Counted from the first letter of the stretch, positions 42,726 through 52,041 are shown. The stretch: DNA of 64,000 nt from UMGS1590 sp900552455 (GCA_963931105.1 OZ007004.1:1550001-1614000), one strand, 5' to 3'. The notes: generated from the letters alone by a model not told the origin. Numbers and translations are program-made.

Positions 42726-43544
42726 ATGCTGCATGAGATTGGCGAGAAGGATTTTTGTCGGCAGTATGTGGCGGATGCGGTGCCGCAGGAAACGGATGTG
42801 GTGCTGGTGTTTGGCGATGGGGCGGTGCTCTTTTGTGGAGAGTCGCTTGCGCGGTTGAAAGATGTGGAGCTGGAAAATCCGGAGGTGCTGCGGTACTTGT
42901 TCAGCATTTCGGGAGTGCGGTTCTTTTGGTCGGAGGAGATGCTGCCGGAAGAGGGTGCGCTGCATTATGAGAGTTTGCGGACGATGCGGCGCGTTTTGCC
43001 GCGGTGGCTGGCGTTTGGTGGGATGACGGGCTATCATCTGGCGATGTGGTACGAGAACAATCGCTTCTGCGGTCGCTGTGCGACGGCGCTGGAGCACGCG
43101 TACGATGAGCGGGCGCTGGTTTGTCCAAATTGCGGACGCGTGGTCTATCCGAACATTGCGGTGGCGATCATTGTGGGGATCCTCGATGGCGATCGGCTTC
43201 TGGTCTCACGCTATGCTGGTGCGCGGCGCGGTGGCTATGCGCTGGTGGCTGGCTATGTGGAGATTGGCGAAACGCTGGAAGAGGCGCTGCGTCGTGAGGT
43301 GATGGAAGAGGTTGGGCTGAATGTCAAAAACATCCGTTACTACACGAATCAGCCGTGGGGATTTTCACAGACGCTGTTGGTGGGATTTTTCGCGGATCTC
43401 GATAGCAAGCCGGGGATCCAGCTGGAGCAGCGAGAGCTGTCGGAGGCTGTCTGGCTTTCGCGCGAGGAAATGCCGGAGAGCGATGCAAGCATCAGCATGA
43501 CGGCGAAAATGATGGAAGCGTTTCGTCTGGGCGAGGATGTGTGA
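42726..43544 (+). CDS. nudC: NADH pyrophosphatase/decapping Nudix hydrolase NudC
   Basis: A 272-residue NudC-type Nudix hydrolase that cleaves NAD(H) and removes NAD caps from RNA. A zinc ribbon is present (FCGRCATALEHA and VCPNCGRVVYP). The Nudix box reads GYVEIGETLEEALRREVMEE followed by VGL, and the NudC-specific signature appears as NQPWGFSQTLLVGF in place of SQPWPFPxS. The ATG at 42726 follows GGAGGAGGTTTG. A possible weak promoter lies in the short gap before it. G-rich codon use is striking compared with the serC operon downstream. Confidence 0.92.
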   Translation: MLHEIGEKDFCRQYVADAVPQETDVVLVFGDGAVLFCGESLARLKDVELENPEVLRYLFSISGVRFFWSEEMLPEEGALHYESLRTMRRVLPRWLAFGGMTGYHLAMWYENNRFCGRCATALEHAYDERALVCPNCGRVVYPNIAVAIIVGILDGDRLLVSRYAGARRGGYALVAGYVEIGETLEEALRREVMEEVGLNVKNIRYYTNQPWGFSQTLLVGFFADLDSKPGIQLEQRELSEAVWLSREEMPESDASISMTAKMMEAFRLGEDV

Positions 43545-43609
43545 GCGCGTGTGCCCTTGGTGGGTAGATGTCCACGAGCGAAAAATAAATTTGATTGTTC
43601 AAATAGCGC

Positions 43610-43637
43610 TTGACGGCGCATTATTCCGTGCTATAAT
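43610..43637 (+). promoter_or_regulatory. Promoter of the serine operon
   Basis: TTGACG and TATAAT are separated by 16 bases, with TGC before the -10 box (extended -10). Confidence 0.75.
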
Positions 43638-43643
43638 GAATTT

Positions 43644-43875
43644 AATCCAATACGTACAGTCAACGCGATGAAGGAGAAGCGATAGGTCAAACGCTTACAC
43701 AGAGAGCTGCCGGTCGGTGCGAGGCAGCAGCCGGACTTATCTTTCCGCTCTGGAGCGACTGGATGATGAATCCAGCGGGAGCGCCCGATATAGCGCGCAA
43801 GAGTTGGCCGTTTGGCACAATTTGGGTGGTACCGTGAGATTTCAGCTCGCCCCAGAGATGGGGCGGGCTTTTTTA
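43644..43875 (+). promoter_or_regulatory. T-box riboswitch leader of the serine biosynthesis operon
   Basis: The leader carries the T-box sequence GGGTGGTACCGTG at 43824-43836, whose UGGN bulge pairs with the uncharged tRNA acceptor end, followed by a terminator stem GCTCGCCCC / GGGGCGGGC and six T residues (43844-43875). Stem I covers roughly 43660-43760. The genes downstream point to tRNA-Ser; possible specifier codons are UCU or UCC within ACTTATCTTTCCGC near 43735-43748, but I could not fix the specifier loop by eye. Low charged tRNA-Ser would allow readthrough into serC-serA. Confidence 0.9.
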
Positions 43876-43920
43876 TTTCCGCCACGGCTCTTGTAGGAAA
43901 AGGAAAGGAGTGCTGCAAGC

Positions 43921-44994
43921 ATGGATAGAGCATACAATTTTAACGCTGGCCCTTCAGCGATGCCGCTGGAGGTGCTGAAGGAGGCGCAAGCTGAGTTTCT
44001 GGATTTTCAGAACACGGGTATGAGTGTTATTGAGATCAGCCACCGCAGTGCGGAGTACTCAGCGCTGCATCAGGAAACGAAGGCGCTCTTGAGAGAACTG
44101 ATGGAAATTCCTGAGGATTATGAGGTGCTTTTCTGTCAGGGCGGCGGCAGCACGCAGTTCCTGATGGTGGCGGCGAATTTTTTCACGAAAGCGCGCGCTG
44201 CTTATGTGAACACTGGCGTCTGGGCTGGCAAGGCGCTGAAGGAAGCGCAGTTTTTTGGCGAAGCTTACGAGGCTGCGTCGAGCGCGGATAAAAACCACAG
44301 CTACATTCCACAGGAATTTACGATCCTGCCGGACACGTCCTACGTGCATCTGACGGCAAACAACACGATCTACGGCACGGAGTATCAGGAGTTTCCACAC
44401 TTCGATGTGCCAGTCGTCTGCGATATGTCAAGCGATATTCTCTCGCGCCGCGTGAATGTGGCGGATTTTGATCTGATCTATGCTGGGGCGCAGAAAAATC
44501 TCGGCCCTGCTGGCGTCACGATCGCTATTGTGAAAAAAGATTTTCTCGCCACAGCGCGCACGAATCTGCCGACGATGCTCAAATACCAGACGTTCGCGGA
44601 CAAAGACAGTCTCTACAACACGCCGCCGGTCTTCGCCATCTATATGGTGAACAAAACGCTGCACTGGATACAGAACCAGGGCGGTGTCGATGTGATCCAG
44701 GCGCGCAATGCGGAAAAAGCGGCGCTCATCTACGACGCGATCGACAAATCTGACGGCTTCTACATCGGCCATGCGGAAAAACCTTACCGCAGCAAGATGA
44801 ACATCACGTTCAATCTGCAGACGCCGGAAATGGAAAAAGATTTCATCGCCCGCGGCAAAGAATTGGGCTTCGTTGGTTTAGGCGGTCACCGCTCCGTCGG
44901 CGGTTGCCGCGCGTCGGCCTATAACGCTGTGCCGCTGGAAGCTTGCCAGGCGCTGGCGGATTATATGAAACAGTATCAAAAAGATCATGAGTAA
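43921..44994 (+). CDS. serC: Phosphoserine aminotransferase
   Basis: A 357-residue PLP enzyme that converts 3-phosphohydroxypyruvate and glutamate to phosphoserine. The N-terminus YNFNAGPSAMPLEVL is typical. The PLP lysine lies in YAGAQKNLGPAGVT, and GGHRSVGGCRASAYNAVP near the end binds the substrate phosphate. GGAAAGGAG precedes the ATG. It is the first gene after the T-box, and serA follows after 20 bases. Confidence 0.97.
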   Translation: MDRAYNFNAGPSAMPLEVLKEAQAEFLDFQNTGMSVIEISHRSAEYSALHQETKALLRELMEIPEDYEVLFCQGGGSTQFLMVAANFFTKARAAYVNTGVWAGKALKEAQFFGEAYEAASSADKNHSYIPQEFTILPDTSYVHLTANNTIYGTEYQEFPHFDVPVVCDMSSDILSRRVNVADFDLIYAGAQKNLGPAGVTIAIVKKDFLATARTNLPTMLKYQTFADKDSLYNTPPVFAIYMVNKTLHWIQNQGGVDVIQARNAEKAALIYDAIDKSDGFYIGHAEKPYRSKMNITFNLQTPEMEKDFIARGKELGFVGLGGHRSVGGCRASAYNAVPLEACQALADYMKQYQKDHE

Positions 44995-45014
44995 ATAAAC
45001 AGGAGGAACCCATT

Positions 45015-46601
45015 ATGAGAATTTTAGTTAGCGATGACGTCAGCGAAAAAGGCGTCGCCATTCTGCGTGAACACTTCGATGTCGATGTTAAGACCAACAT
45101 GCCGCCGGAAGAACTCCTCGCCTGCATCGGCGAGTACGATGGCCTTGTCACCCGCAGCCAGACGCAGGTGACTGAAGAGGTCATCGCCGCTGCGCACAAT
45201 CTCAAGGTCATCGGCCGCGCTGGCGTCGGCGTTGACAACATCAACATCCCGGCAGCAACGGCCCGCGGCATCGTCGTCTGCAATGCACCGGAAGGCAACA
45301 CCATCGCAGCCGTTGAGCACACCATCGGCATGATGCTCGCTGTCACCCGCCACATTCCACAGGCGCACCAGTCCATCCAGGAAGGCAAGTGGGACCGCAA
45401 GAGCTTCACAGGCATCCAGCTGCAGGGACGCACGTTGGGCGTCATCGGTGTTGGTCGTGTCGGCAGCCGTGTGGCCAAGCGCATGCAGGCGTTTGAAATG
45501 AACGTCATCGGCTACGACCCATACATCACCGAAGAACGCGCGCACCAGATCGGCATCGAGCTCGTCGATTTCGACACGCTGCTCGCGAAATCTGACTACA
45601 TCACCATCCACACGCCGCTCACCAAAGAAACCCGCGACATGATCGATGCCGACGCTATCGCCAAAATGAAGGACGGCGTTCATCTCGTCAACTGCGCCCG
45701 CGGTGAATGCTTTGACAACATCGCCATCGCTGAAGCCATCAAGAGCGGAAAAGTTGCCGGCGCTGCCATCGACGTTTATCCAAACGAGCCGCTCACCCTC
45801 GACAATAACCCATACCTTGGCATGTTCAACGTTGTACAGACCTCGCACCTCGGTGCTTCCACCGTTGAAGCCCAGGAAGGCGTCGCCGTCGACGTTGCTT
45901 ACGGTGTCATCGATGCGCTCAGCGGCAAACCAGTCATGAATGCCGTCAACATGGCGCCAATCCCTAAGAGCGTCGCTGCCGTCATCCAGCCATATTTTGG
46001 CCTCGCTGAACGCATGGGCACCATCGCCATCTATCTCGCCAATGGCCCTGTCAAGGAAGTAGAGATCGAATACAGCGGAGAGCTTTCCGGCACAGAAACC
46101 CAGCATCTCTCCACCGCTTTCCTTAAAGGTCTGCTGAATCCGATCCTGCAGGACAGCGTCAACTATGTTAACGCACCAGGGCTCGCCAAAAAGCGTAACA
46201 TCGACGTGAAAGAATCCAAGAGCCACAAGAGCGGCTACTACACCACCGCCATCACCGCGCGCATCAAAACCTCCAACGGTGAGCACGAGATCGCCGGTAC
46301 CCTTTTCGACGGCAAGCTGCCAAAGATCGTGCAGATCGACCAGTATCGCGTCGACTTCACGCCGGAAGGCTATCTCCTTCTCGTGCCACACGTTGACCAG
46401 CCAAATATGATCGGTCAGATCGCCACCATCCTCGGCAAGGCGCAGATCAACATCAACGGCATGCAGGTTGGCAACACCACAGAATCTGGCACGAACATCA
46501 TGGCCGTCGCTGTCAGCGAAGACATTCCAAACGATATCCTGCTGCAGATCTCCGGCATCGAAGGCATCCTCGATGTCAAGCTCATCCACTGCGAAGAATA
46601 A
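45015..46601 (+). CDS. serA: D-3-phosphoglycerate dehydrogenase
   Basis: A 528-residue NAD-dependent enzyme for the first step of serine synthesis. The long form is indicated by an intervening domain (about 310-450) and a C-terminal ACT domain (QPNMIGQIATILGKAQININ), which usually confers serine inhibition. The NAD loop is GVIGVGRVGSRVAKRM, and catalytic R, E and H are in NCARGECF, IDVYPNEPL and QTSHLGAST. AGGAGGAACCC precedes the ATG. It lies between serC and the histidine phosphatase in one operon. Confidence 0.97.
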   Translation: MRILVSDDVSEKGVAILREHFDVDVKTNMPPEELLACIGEYDGLVTRSQTQVTEEVIAAAHNLKVIGRAGVGVDNINIPAATARGIVVCNAPEGNTIAAVEHTIGMMLAVTRHIPQAHQSIQEGKWDRKSFTGIQLQGRTLGVIGVGRVGSRVAKRMQAFEMNVIGYDPYITEERAHQIGIELVDFDTLLAKSDYITIHTPLTKETRDMIDADAIAKMKDGVHLVNCARGECFDNIAIAEAIKSGKVAGAAIDVYPNEPLTLDNNPYLGMFNVVQTSHLGASTVEAQEGVAVDVAYGVIDALSGKPVMNAVNMAPIPKSVAAVIQPYFGLAERMGTIAIYLANGPVKEVEIEYSGELSGTETQHLSTAFLKGLLNPILQDSVNYVNAPGLAKKRNIDVKESKSHKSGYYTTAITARIKTSNGEHEIAGTLFDGKLPKIVQIDQYRVDFTPEGYLLLVPHVDQPNMIGQIATILGKAQININGMQVGNTTESGTNIMAVAVSEDIPNDILLQISGIEGILDVKLIHCEE

Positions 46602-46612
46602 GAGGAGGCGCT

Positions 46613-47254
46613 ATGACAAGAATCATCCTCGTTCGCCACGGCGAAACCACCTGGAACGTCGAAGGCCGCTACCAGGGCCAGGAAGATACGCCGCTCTCTG
46701 AGCGCGGATTGGAACAGGGCCGTTTGCTCGCAGAAGGGCTCAAAAATATTCCTCTCGACCGCGCCATCTCCAGCCCGCTCCAGCGCTCCTTCAAAACCTG
46801 CCAGTTCTGTGCCGATCTCCACGATCTTTCCGTCAGCGCCGATGAGCGTCTCTCCGAGATCAACCACGGCAGCTGGGAAGGGCGTCTCGCCAGCGAGATC
46901 GCAGAAGCGTATCCGGAAGATTTTGGCCGCTGGCACAGCCAGCCGCATCTCGTGCAGATGCCTGACGGCGGTGAAAATCTCGACGACGTGCGCCGCCGCG
47001 TGCGCGCAGCGTTTGACGAATACGTGGAAAAATATCCCGACGAAACCATCCTCGTCGCTGCTCATGACGCCGTCAACAAAGCCATCATCTGTGACCTCAT
47101 GGGCATCGGCATGGAACATTTCTGGCAGATCAAGCAGGACAACACCTGCATCAACGTCCTTGAATATAATGAAGGAACCTGGCGCATCGTGCTGCTGAAC
47201 TCCACCGCCCACATGGGCTATCTCTTCAGCGGCATCGAGCAGGCTGGGCTCTGA
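46613..47254 (+). CDS. Histidine phosphatase, probable metal-independent phosphoserine phosphatase
   Basis: A 213-residue member of the phosphoglycerate-mutase-like histidine phosphatases. The nucleophile motif is LVRHGETTWN, the acid EINHGSWEG and the second histidine VAAHDAVNKAII. It lacks the length and insertions of a true glycolytic mutase. It lies 11 bases after serA in an operon otherwise holding only serine steps and lacking serB, so it probably hydrolyses phosphoserine, as the metal-independent PspA of Hydrogenobacter does. That assignment is inferred from context; a broad-range phosphatase such as a CobC-like enzyme is the alternative. AGAGGAGGCG precedes the ATG. Confidence 0.85.
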   Translation: MTRIILVRHGETTWNVEGRYQGQEDTPLSERGLEQGRLLAEGLKNIPLDRAISSPLQRSFKTCQFCADLHDLSVSADERLSEINHGSWEGRLASEIAEAYPEDFGRWHSQPHLVQMPDGGENLDDVRRRVRAAFDEYVEKYPDETILVAAHDAVNKAIICDLMGIGMEHFWQIKQDNTCINVLEYNEGTWRIVLLNSTAHMGYLFSGIEQAGL

Positions 47255-47261
47255 ACCCGCG

Positions 47262-47292
47262 CGCTCCACGCACTATGCGTGGAGCGTTTTTT
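47262..47292 (+). terminator. Serine operon terminator
   Basis: The stem CGCTCCACGCA / TGCGTGGAGCG is followed by six T residues. Confidence 0.9.
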
Positions 47293-47434
47293 GCGTGCGC
47301 GGGAATTTATTCAGCGAACTGTCATTTCTCTCGCGCAAGCACGGCGGCGAAAAGATTGCTTGGCGAATTTTCGTTGTGAGGGTATGGCGGAATGTGGTAT
47401 GCTTAATACAAGATCGATTTGTGGAGGTGAGTGT

Positions 47435-48955
47435 ATGTCTGTTGCAGAAATTTTAAACGGCGAATCGGTGAACGTAGAATATAAGGCGCGCGTGCCGGAG
47501 AAAAGTTTAAACTATATGAAGACGGTGGTGGCCTTCGCCAATGGGTTTGGCGGCAGGTTGGTGTTTGGCGTGGCGGATGGCACGCGGGAAATTGTTGGCG
47601 TGGATGAAGCGGACGTTTTTAAGATGATGGATGCGATCGCCAATGCTATTTCTGACAGCTGCGAGCCAGCAATCGTGCCGGATATCATGCTGCAGACGAT
47701 CGCTGGCAAGACAGTGATCGTGGTAGATGTGCTGCCGGGCGGTCAGCGGCCGTATTTTATCAAATCGTTGGGACTGGATGGCGGTGTGTATATTCGCGTG
47801 GCGGGCACGACGCGTCCGGCGGATCGCCACATGGTCAGAGAGCTGCTCTTTGAAGGGAGCAACCGCAGCTTTGATCAGGCAATCTGTTCGGAGCTGACAG
47901 TATTGGAAGACGACATTGATGCGCTTTGTCGGGCGATGCAGGAAGAAGCGCGACGCAATGCACGTAGCAACGAGCAGCGGGCAGCGATCAAAAATGTTGG
48001 GCGTGAGCAGCTCTTGAGCTGGGGGATTTTGGCAGAAAAAGATGGTGTGGCATTAGCAACAAATGCCTATGCGATTCTCACCGGGAACGCAGCGGTGCCA
48101 CCGGCGATGATCCAATGCGGCGTGTTCAAGGGAAAAACGCGTGCGGTTTTTGTGGACCGGCGGGAATATGGCGGCCTGATCTGGGAGCAGATTGAGCAGG
48201 CGTATCAATTTGTTTTGCGCAATATTCATCTGGGTGCAGAATTTGATGGCCTGTATCGACAGGATGTGTACGAGATTCCGCCGGAGGCAATTCGTGAGCT
48301 GATCATCAATGCGGCGGTGCATCGAAGTTATCTGGATCACGGTGCGATTCAGGTGGCGATCTACGACGATCGTTTGGAAGTTACCTCGCCAGGAAAACTG
48401 CCGATGGGGCAGACGCTTGAGCGTATGCAGGAGGGCTACTCGAAAATCCGTAACGAAGCGCTGGCCTATGCGTTTTCTTATATGAATCTGATCGAACACT
48501 GGGGCAGCGGCATTCCGCGCATTACCAGCCAAGTGATGGCGGCCGGATTGCGCGCGCCGGAATTCATCGGCGGCGATGTGGATCTGCGCATCAATGTGTA
48601 TCGCAGGAAGATTGGTGTTGTGCTGGCAGAAAATGATACTTTAGAAAGTGTTGATGATACTTTGGCGGTGAAGAATGATACTTTAGAAGACGGCGGTGAT
48701 ACTTTAGCGCTGGAAAATGATACTTTAGAAAGTGCTGATGATACTTTAGCATCCGAAAATGACGAGGCGCTAGAAACCAAATTACTTGCAATGATCCGTG
48801 AAGATCCACATTTGACCCAGCAACAGCTGGCTGAGCGGCTGAATGTTTCTGTGATCACGGTAAAGCGACTTATGACACATCTTCAGGAGCATGCCCAGAT
48901 AAAACGTGTCGGCTCAAAACGCTACGGTCAGTGGATCATTCTCCGTGAAAAATAA
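47435..48955 (+). CDS. AlbA_2 / HATPase-type putative transcriptional regulator
   Basis: A 506-residue protein of the widespread AlbA_2 plus HATPase_c_4 architecture (COG2865-like). The AlbA_2 domain covers about residues 5-125 (NVEYKARV, VVAFANGFGGRLVFGV). The central domain contains IRELIINAAVHRSYLDHGAI and YDDRLEVTSPGKLP. Residues 401-442 are a linker of six DTL heptads encoded by a 21-bp tandem repeat, and a C-terminal winged helix follows (LTQQQLAERLNVSVITVKRL). The start at 47435 follows GGAGGTGAG; the upstream part of the frame crosses the previous terminator. Targets are unknown; such genes are often lone accessory regulators. Confidence 0.85.
   Translation: MSVAEILNGESVNVEYKARVPEKSLNYMKTVVAFANGFGGRLVFGVADGTREIVGVDEADVFKMMDAIANAISDSCEPAIVPDIMLQTIAGKTVIVVDVLPGGQRPYFIKSLGLDGGVYIRVAGTTRPADRHMVRELLFEGSNRSFDQAICSELTVLEDDIDALCRAMQEEARRNARSNEQRAAIKNVGREQLLSWGILAEKDGVALATNAYAILTGNAAVPPAMIQCGVFKGKTRAVFVDRREYGGLIWEQIEQAYQFVLRNIHLGAEFDGLYRQDVYEIPPEAIRELIINAAVHRSYLDHGAIQVAIYDDRLEVTSPGKLPMGQTLERMQEGYSKIRNEALAYAFSYMNLIEHWGSGIPRITSQVMAAGLRAPEFIGGDVDLRINVYRRKIGVVLAENDTLESVDDTLAVKNDTLEDGGDTLALENDTLESADDTLASENDEALETKLLAMIREDPHLTQQQLAERLNVSVITVKRLMTHLQEHAQIKRVGSKRYGQWIILREK
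48635..48760 (+). repeat. Six-copy 21-bp tandem repeat inside the AlbA_2 gene
   Basis: GATACTTT(A/G)G begins at 48635, 48656, 48677, 48698, 48719 and 48740, exactly 21 bases apart. The encoded unit is D-T-L followed by four variable residues. Confidence 0.9.
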
Positions 48956-48968
48956 TTGTGTTTGCTTG

Positions 48969-49005
48969 CGCGCTTGGCGACTCTGCCAGGCGCGTGTTTT
49001 GATTT
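48969..49005 (+). terminator. Terminator after the AlbA_2 gene
   Basis: The stem CGCGCTTGGC / GCCAGGCGCG is followed by TGTTTTGATTT. Confidence 0.75.
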
Positions 49006-49026
49006 AATGATAACAGCCGTCGTGCG

Positions 49027-49055
49027 TTGACCGGGGTGGTGGAATATGGTAACAT
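49027..49055 (+). promoter_or_regulatory. Probable purA promoter
   Basis: TTGACC and TAACAT are separated by 17 bases. A TATAAT at 49055-49060 also exists but lacks a correctly spaced -35 box. The leader contains the small hairpins GTGTGCG/CGCACAT and GCGTCTC/GGGACGC; no known riboswitch motif was recognised. Confidence 0.5.
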
Positions 49056-49147
49056 ATAATCGTGTGCGAATGCGCACATGCGTCTCCAGACGGGACGCTC
49101 ACTCTCTGTTGAATGACAAAAACTTATTATATTTGAGGTGAAGAACT

Positions 49148-50431
49148 ATGCCAGGATTGGTATTGTTAGGCGCACAGTGGGGCGACGAAGGGAAAGGGAA
49201 GATCACCGACTACCTCGCAGAGCGCGCGGATTATGTTGTGCGTTACCAGGGCGGCAACAACGCTGGCCACACGGTTGTGGTCAACGGCGAAGAATTTAAG
49301 CTGCGCCTGATCCCATCGGGGATCATCTCCGGCCATGCAACCTGTGTCATCGGCAACGGTGTCGTGGTCGATCTCAAGGTGCTCATTAAAGAAATGGAAT
49401 ACCTGAAGGCAAAAGGCGTGGATGTGAGCCGCCTGCGCATCAGCGATCGCTGCCATCTGATCATGCCTTACCATATCAAGCAGGATGAATGCGAAGAAAT
49501 GGCCAAGGGCGACGCCAAGATCGGCACGACGAAAAACGGCATCGGCCCTTGCTACATGGATAAATGCGCGCGCACGGGCCTGCGCATGGGCGATGTGGTG
49601 GATCCTGATTATTTCCGCGCACGCTTGGCCAATGCTGTGGCGCTGAAAAACAATCTGCTGACGAAGCTCTACGGCGTAGAACCGTTCGACGCGGATGCCA
49701 TCGCTGATGAATATCTGGCTCTGGCGGAGCAAATCAAGGATCAGATCTGCGATACGTCCTATCTGCTGGACGAGGCGCTGAAAGCTGGCAAGAAGGTCTG
49801 CTTCGAAGGTGCGCAGGGAACGCTTTTGGATATCGACCACGGGACGTATCCATTCGTCACCTCGTCCAATCCAAACTCTGGCGCTGCCTGTGTAGGCGCT
49901 GGTGTTGGTCCACAGCATATCAACGAGGTGCTGGGCATCATCAAGAGCTACACGACCCGCGTTGGCGCTGGTCCATTCCCAACGGAGCTCAACGACGCCG
50001 TTGGCGAAGAAATGCAGCAGCGCGGCCATGAATATGGCACCGTCACCGGACGTGCGCGTCGCTGCGGCTGGATGGATCTGGCGATCGTCAACTATGCGAT
50101 CCGTCTCAACGGCATCACTGGTCTGGCGCTGATGAAGCTGGATATCCTGGACACCTTGCCAGAGATCAAGATCTGCACTGGCTACAAGCTGCGCGGCGAG
50201 GAGATCCCATATTTCCCTGGTCGCCTCGAAGATCTGGAACAGGTCGAGCCGATCTACGAAACGGTCCCAGGCTGGCAGTGTGACACCACGAGCTGCACAA
50301 CGTTCGACGAGCTGCCAGAAGCAGCGCAGGCGTTCGTTGGCCGCGTGGAAGCGCTCACCGGTGTGCCTGTGAAGATCGTTGCCGTTGGTCCTGGTCGCGA
50401 ACAGACCATCATCCGCGAGCACGTGCTTTAA
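49148..50431 (+). CDS. purA: Adenylosuccinate synthase
   Basis: A 427-residue GTP-dependent enzyme joining IMP and aspartate on the way to AMP. The N-terminal loop GAQWGDEGKGK binds GTP and phosphate, GGNNAGHTVV follows with the catalytic histidine, and the IMP site includes GIGPCYMDK and RARRCGWMDLA. The length is normal. TTTGAGGTGAAG precedes the ATG. It is followed within 15 bases by the flippase gene. Confidence 0.97.
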   Translation: MPGLVLLGAQWGDEGKGKITDYLAERADYVVRYQGGNNAGHTVVVNGEEFKLRLIPSGIISGHATCVIGNGVVVDLKVLIKEMEYLKAKGVDVSRLRISDRCHLIMPYHIKQDECEEMAKGDAKIGTTKNGIGPCYMDKCARTGLRMGDVVDPDYFRARLANAVALKNNLLTKLYGVEPFDADAIADEYLALAEQIKDQICDTSYLLDEALKAGKKVCFEGAQGTLLDIDHGTYPFVTSSNPNSGAACVGAGVGPQHINEVLGIIKSYTTRVGAGPFPTELNDAVGEEMQQRGHEYGTVTGRARRCGWMDLAIVNYAIRLNGITGLALMKLDILDTLPEIKICTGYKLRGEEIPYFPGRLEDLEQVEPIYETVPGWQCDTTSCTTFDELPEAAQAFVGRVEALTGVPVKIVAVGPGREQTIIREHVL

Positions 50432-50446
50432 GCCGAGAGACCGCGC

Positions 50447-52030
50447 ATGACAACAAAACAAAAATCGTTCTTTAAGGGCGCGCTCATCCTCACCATAGCC
50501 GGTGTGCTTGGGAGAATGCTGGGCGCGCTCTATCGCATCCCGTTCAACCGCATTGTCGGCGAAGAAGGGGCAGCGCTCTACGGCCTGTCTTATTCGCTTT
50601 ATTCGCTGCTCTTCGCATTGTCCACTGCGGGGATCCCGCTGGCGGTGTCGAAAATGGTGGCTGTTTATGAGGAGCGCGGGGAGCACGGCGAGAGTGTGCG
50701 CCTGCTCAAGGCTGCGTTTATGATGCTGGCAGCGATCGGCATCGTGGTGGCGCTCTTCGTATTTACCCAGGCAGACTGGATCGCGCGCACCGTGTTCAAC
50801 GAACCGGCAGCGGCGCTCAGCCTGCGCACGCTCTCACCGGCGATGCTTTTCAGCTGTCTGATGGCGGTGCTCCGCGGTTATTTCCAGGGGCACCAGCAGA
50901 TGGTACCGACGGCGATCTCTCAGATCCTGGAGCAGTTTTTCCGCGTCGGCGTCATCTTCATCGCGCTCTTCCTGCTCGCTGGCCAGGCGCTGCCAACGAT
51001 CGTCGCTGGCGCAAGCTTTGGCTCAGCCGTGGGCACGATCATCGGGTTTACCTTCCTGGCGATCTACTTCGCCCATTATTATAGAAGCAACCATCCGACC
51101 AACATCGTGACGCCGGAGGAACGTGAATCCACAGCCGCGATGCTCAAGCAGCTCGTGATCTATGCGATCCCGATCTCCATCGGCGCACTCGTGCTCTCGA
51201 TCACCCAGTTCATCGATTCCACGATGGACATTGGCTGCCTGGAAGCCAGCGGCATGGCCCACGCCGAAGCGCTCGTGCAATATGGCTATCTCGCCAGCTA
51301 TGCGATGCCGATCATCAATCTACTTTTCATCATCACTTCGGCGATCTCTTCGAGCCTGGTGCCGACCATCGCCAACCTGTATGAATTGAAGGATGGCGAC
51401 GGCGTGCAGCACAATGTCCGCACGTCGATCCTGCTCACGGTGATCATCATGCTCCCGGCTGCTGCCGGACTGGCGACGCTGGGTACGCCGATCTGCGCTC
51501 TGCTCTACAACAACGCAGCATCCGGCGCGGCGCTTTCCTATGTCGCGTTCGCCGTGGTCGGCATCGGCGTTTATCAGGTGTCCAGCGGTGCGCTGCAGGG
51601 CCTGGGCCATGTCTATATTCCAATGGCCAGCCTGATCATCGGCGCGCTGCTCAAGATCGGTCTCAACTACGTGCTCCTGACGCGCGCTGGCGCAGACATT
51701 CGCATGGCGGCGCTGGCGACCGTCATCGCTTTTGCGGTGGCCGCGCTCCACAACCTCTACCAGGTTGGGCGCATCGTCGGCTGGAAATGGTTTTCGCTGA
51801 AGCAGCTCATCATCAAGCCTGTCGTTTCGACGCTGGCCATGGCTGCCTGCGTGACGCTCGTCAAGCTCGCGCTTGGCGGCAGTGCATTTCTCGCGACAGC
51901 CTGCGGCGTGGTCGTCGGCGTGATCGTTTATTTTGCCGTGCTCTTCGTGATCGGCGGCATCGACCGCGATACGCTGGAAAAATTCCCGAAGATCGGGCCA
52001 AAACTGGCGCGCAAATGGGGCGGCAAATGA
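50447..52030 (+). CDS. MurJ/SpoVB-like polysaccharide or lipid II flippase
   Basis: A 527-residue membrane protein with about 14 hydrophobic segments, of the MOP exporter superfamily, SpoVB/YtgP (MurJ-like) branch. The first segments contain GALILTIAGVLGRMLGALYR and the family motif PFNRIVG, then LFALSTAGIPLAVSKMVA. It probably flips lipid II or another undecaprenyl-linked unit across the membrane. A weak purine site (CCGAGAG) precedes the ATG, suggesting coupling to purA. A terminator follows before mazG. Confidence 0.9.
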   Translation: MTTKQKSFFKGALILTIAGVLGRMLGALYRIPFNRIVGEEGAALYGLSYSLYSLLFALSTAGIPLAVSKMVAVYEERGEHGESVRLLKAAFMMLAAIGIVVALFVFTQADWIARTVFNEPAAALSLRTLSPAMLFSCLMAVLRGYFQGHQQMVPTAISQILEQFFRVGVIFIALFLLAGQALPTIVAGASFGSAVGTIIGFTFLAIYFAHYYRSNHPTNIVTPEERESTAAMLKQLVIYAIPISIGALVLSITQFIDSTMDIGCLEASGMAHAEALVQYGYLASYAMPIINLLFIITSAISSSLVPTIANLYELKDGDGVQHNVRTSILLTVIIMLPAAAGLATLGTPICALLYNNAASGAALSYVAFAVVGIGVYQVSSGALQGLGHVYIPMASLIIGALLKIGLNYVLLTRAGADIRMAALATVIAFAVAALHNLYQVGRIVGWKWFSLKQLIIKPVVSTLAMAACVTLVKLALGGSAFLATACGVVVGVIVYFAVLFVIGGIDRDTLEKFPKIGPKLARKWGGK

Positions 52031-52041
52031 TACTGAATGAC

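Noticed and set aside
48635..48760. CRISPR-like array
   Set aside because: The 21-base units are contiguous, in frame and without unique spacers, so they are a coding tandem repeat.
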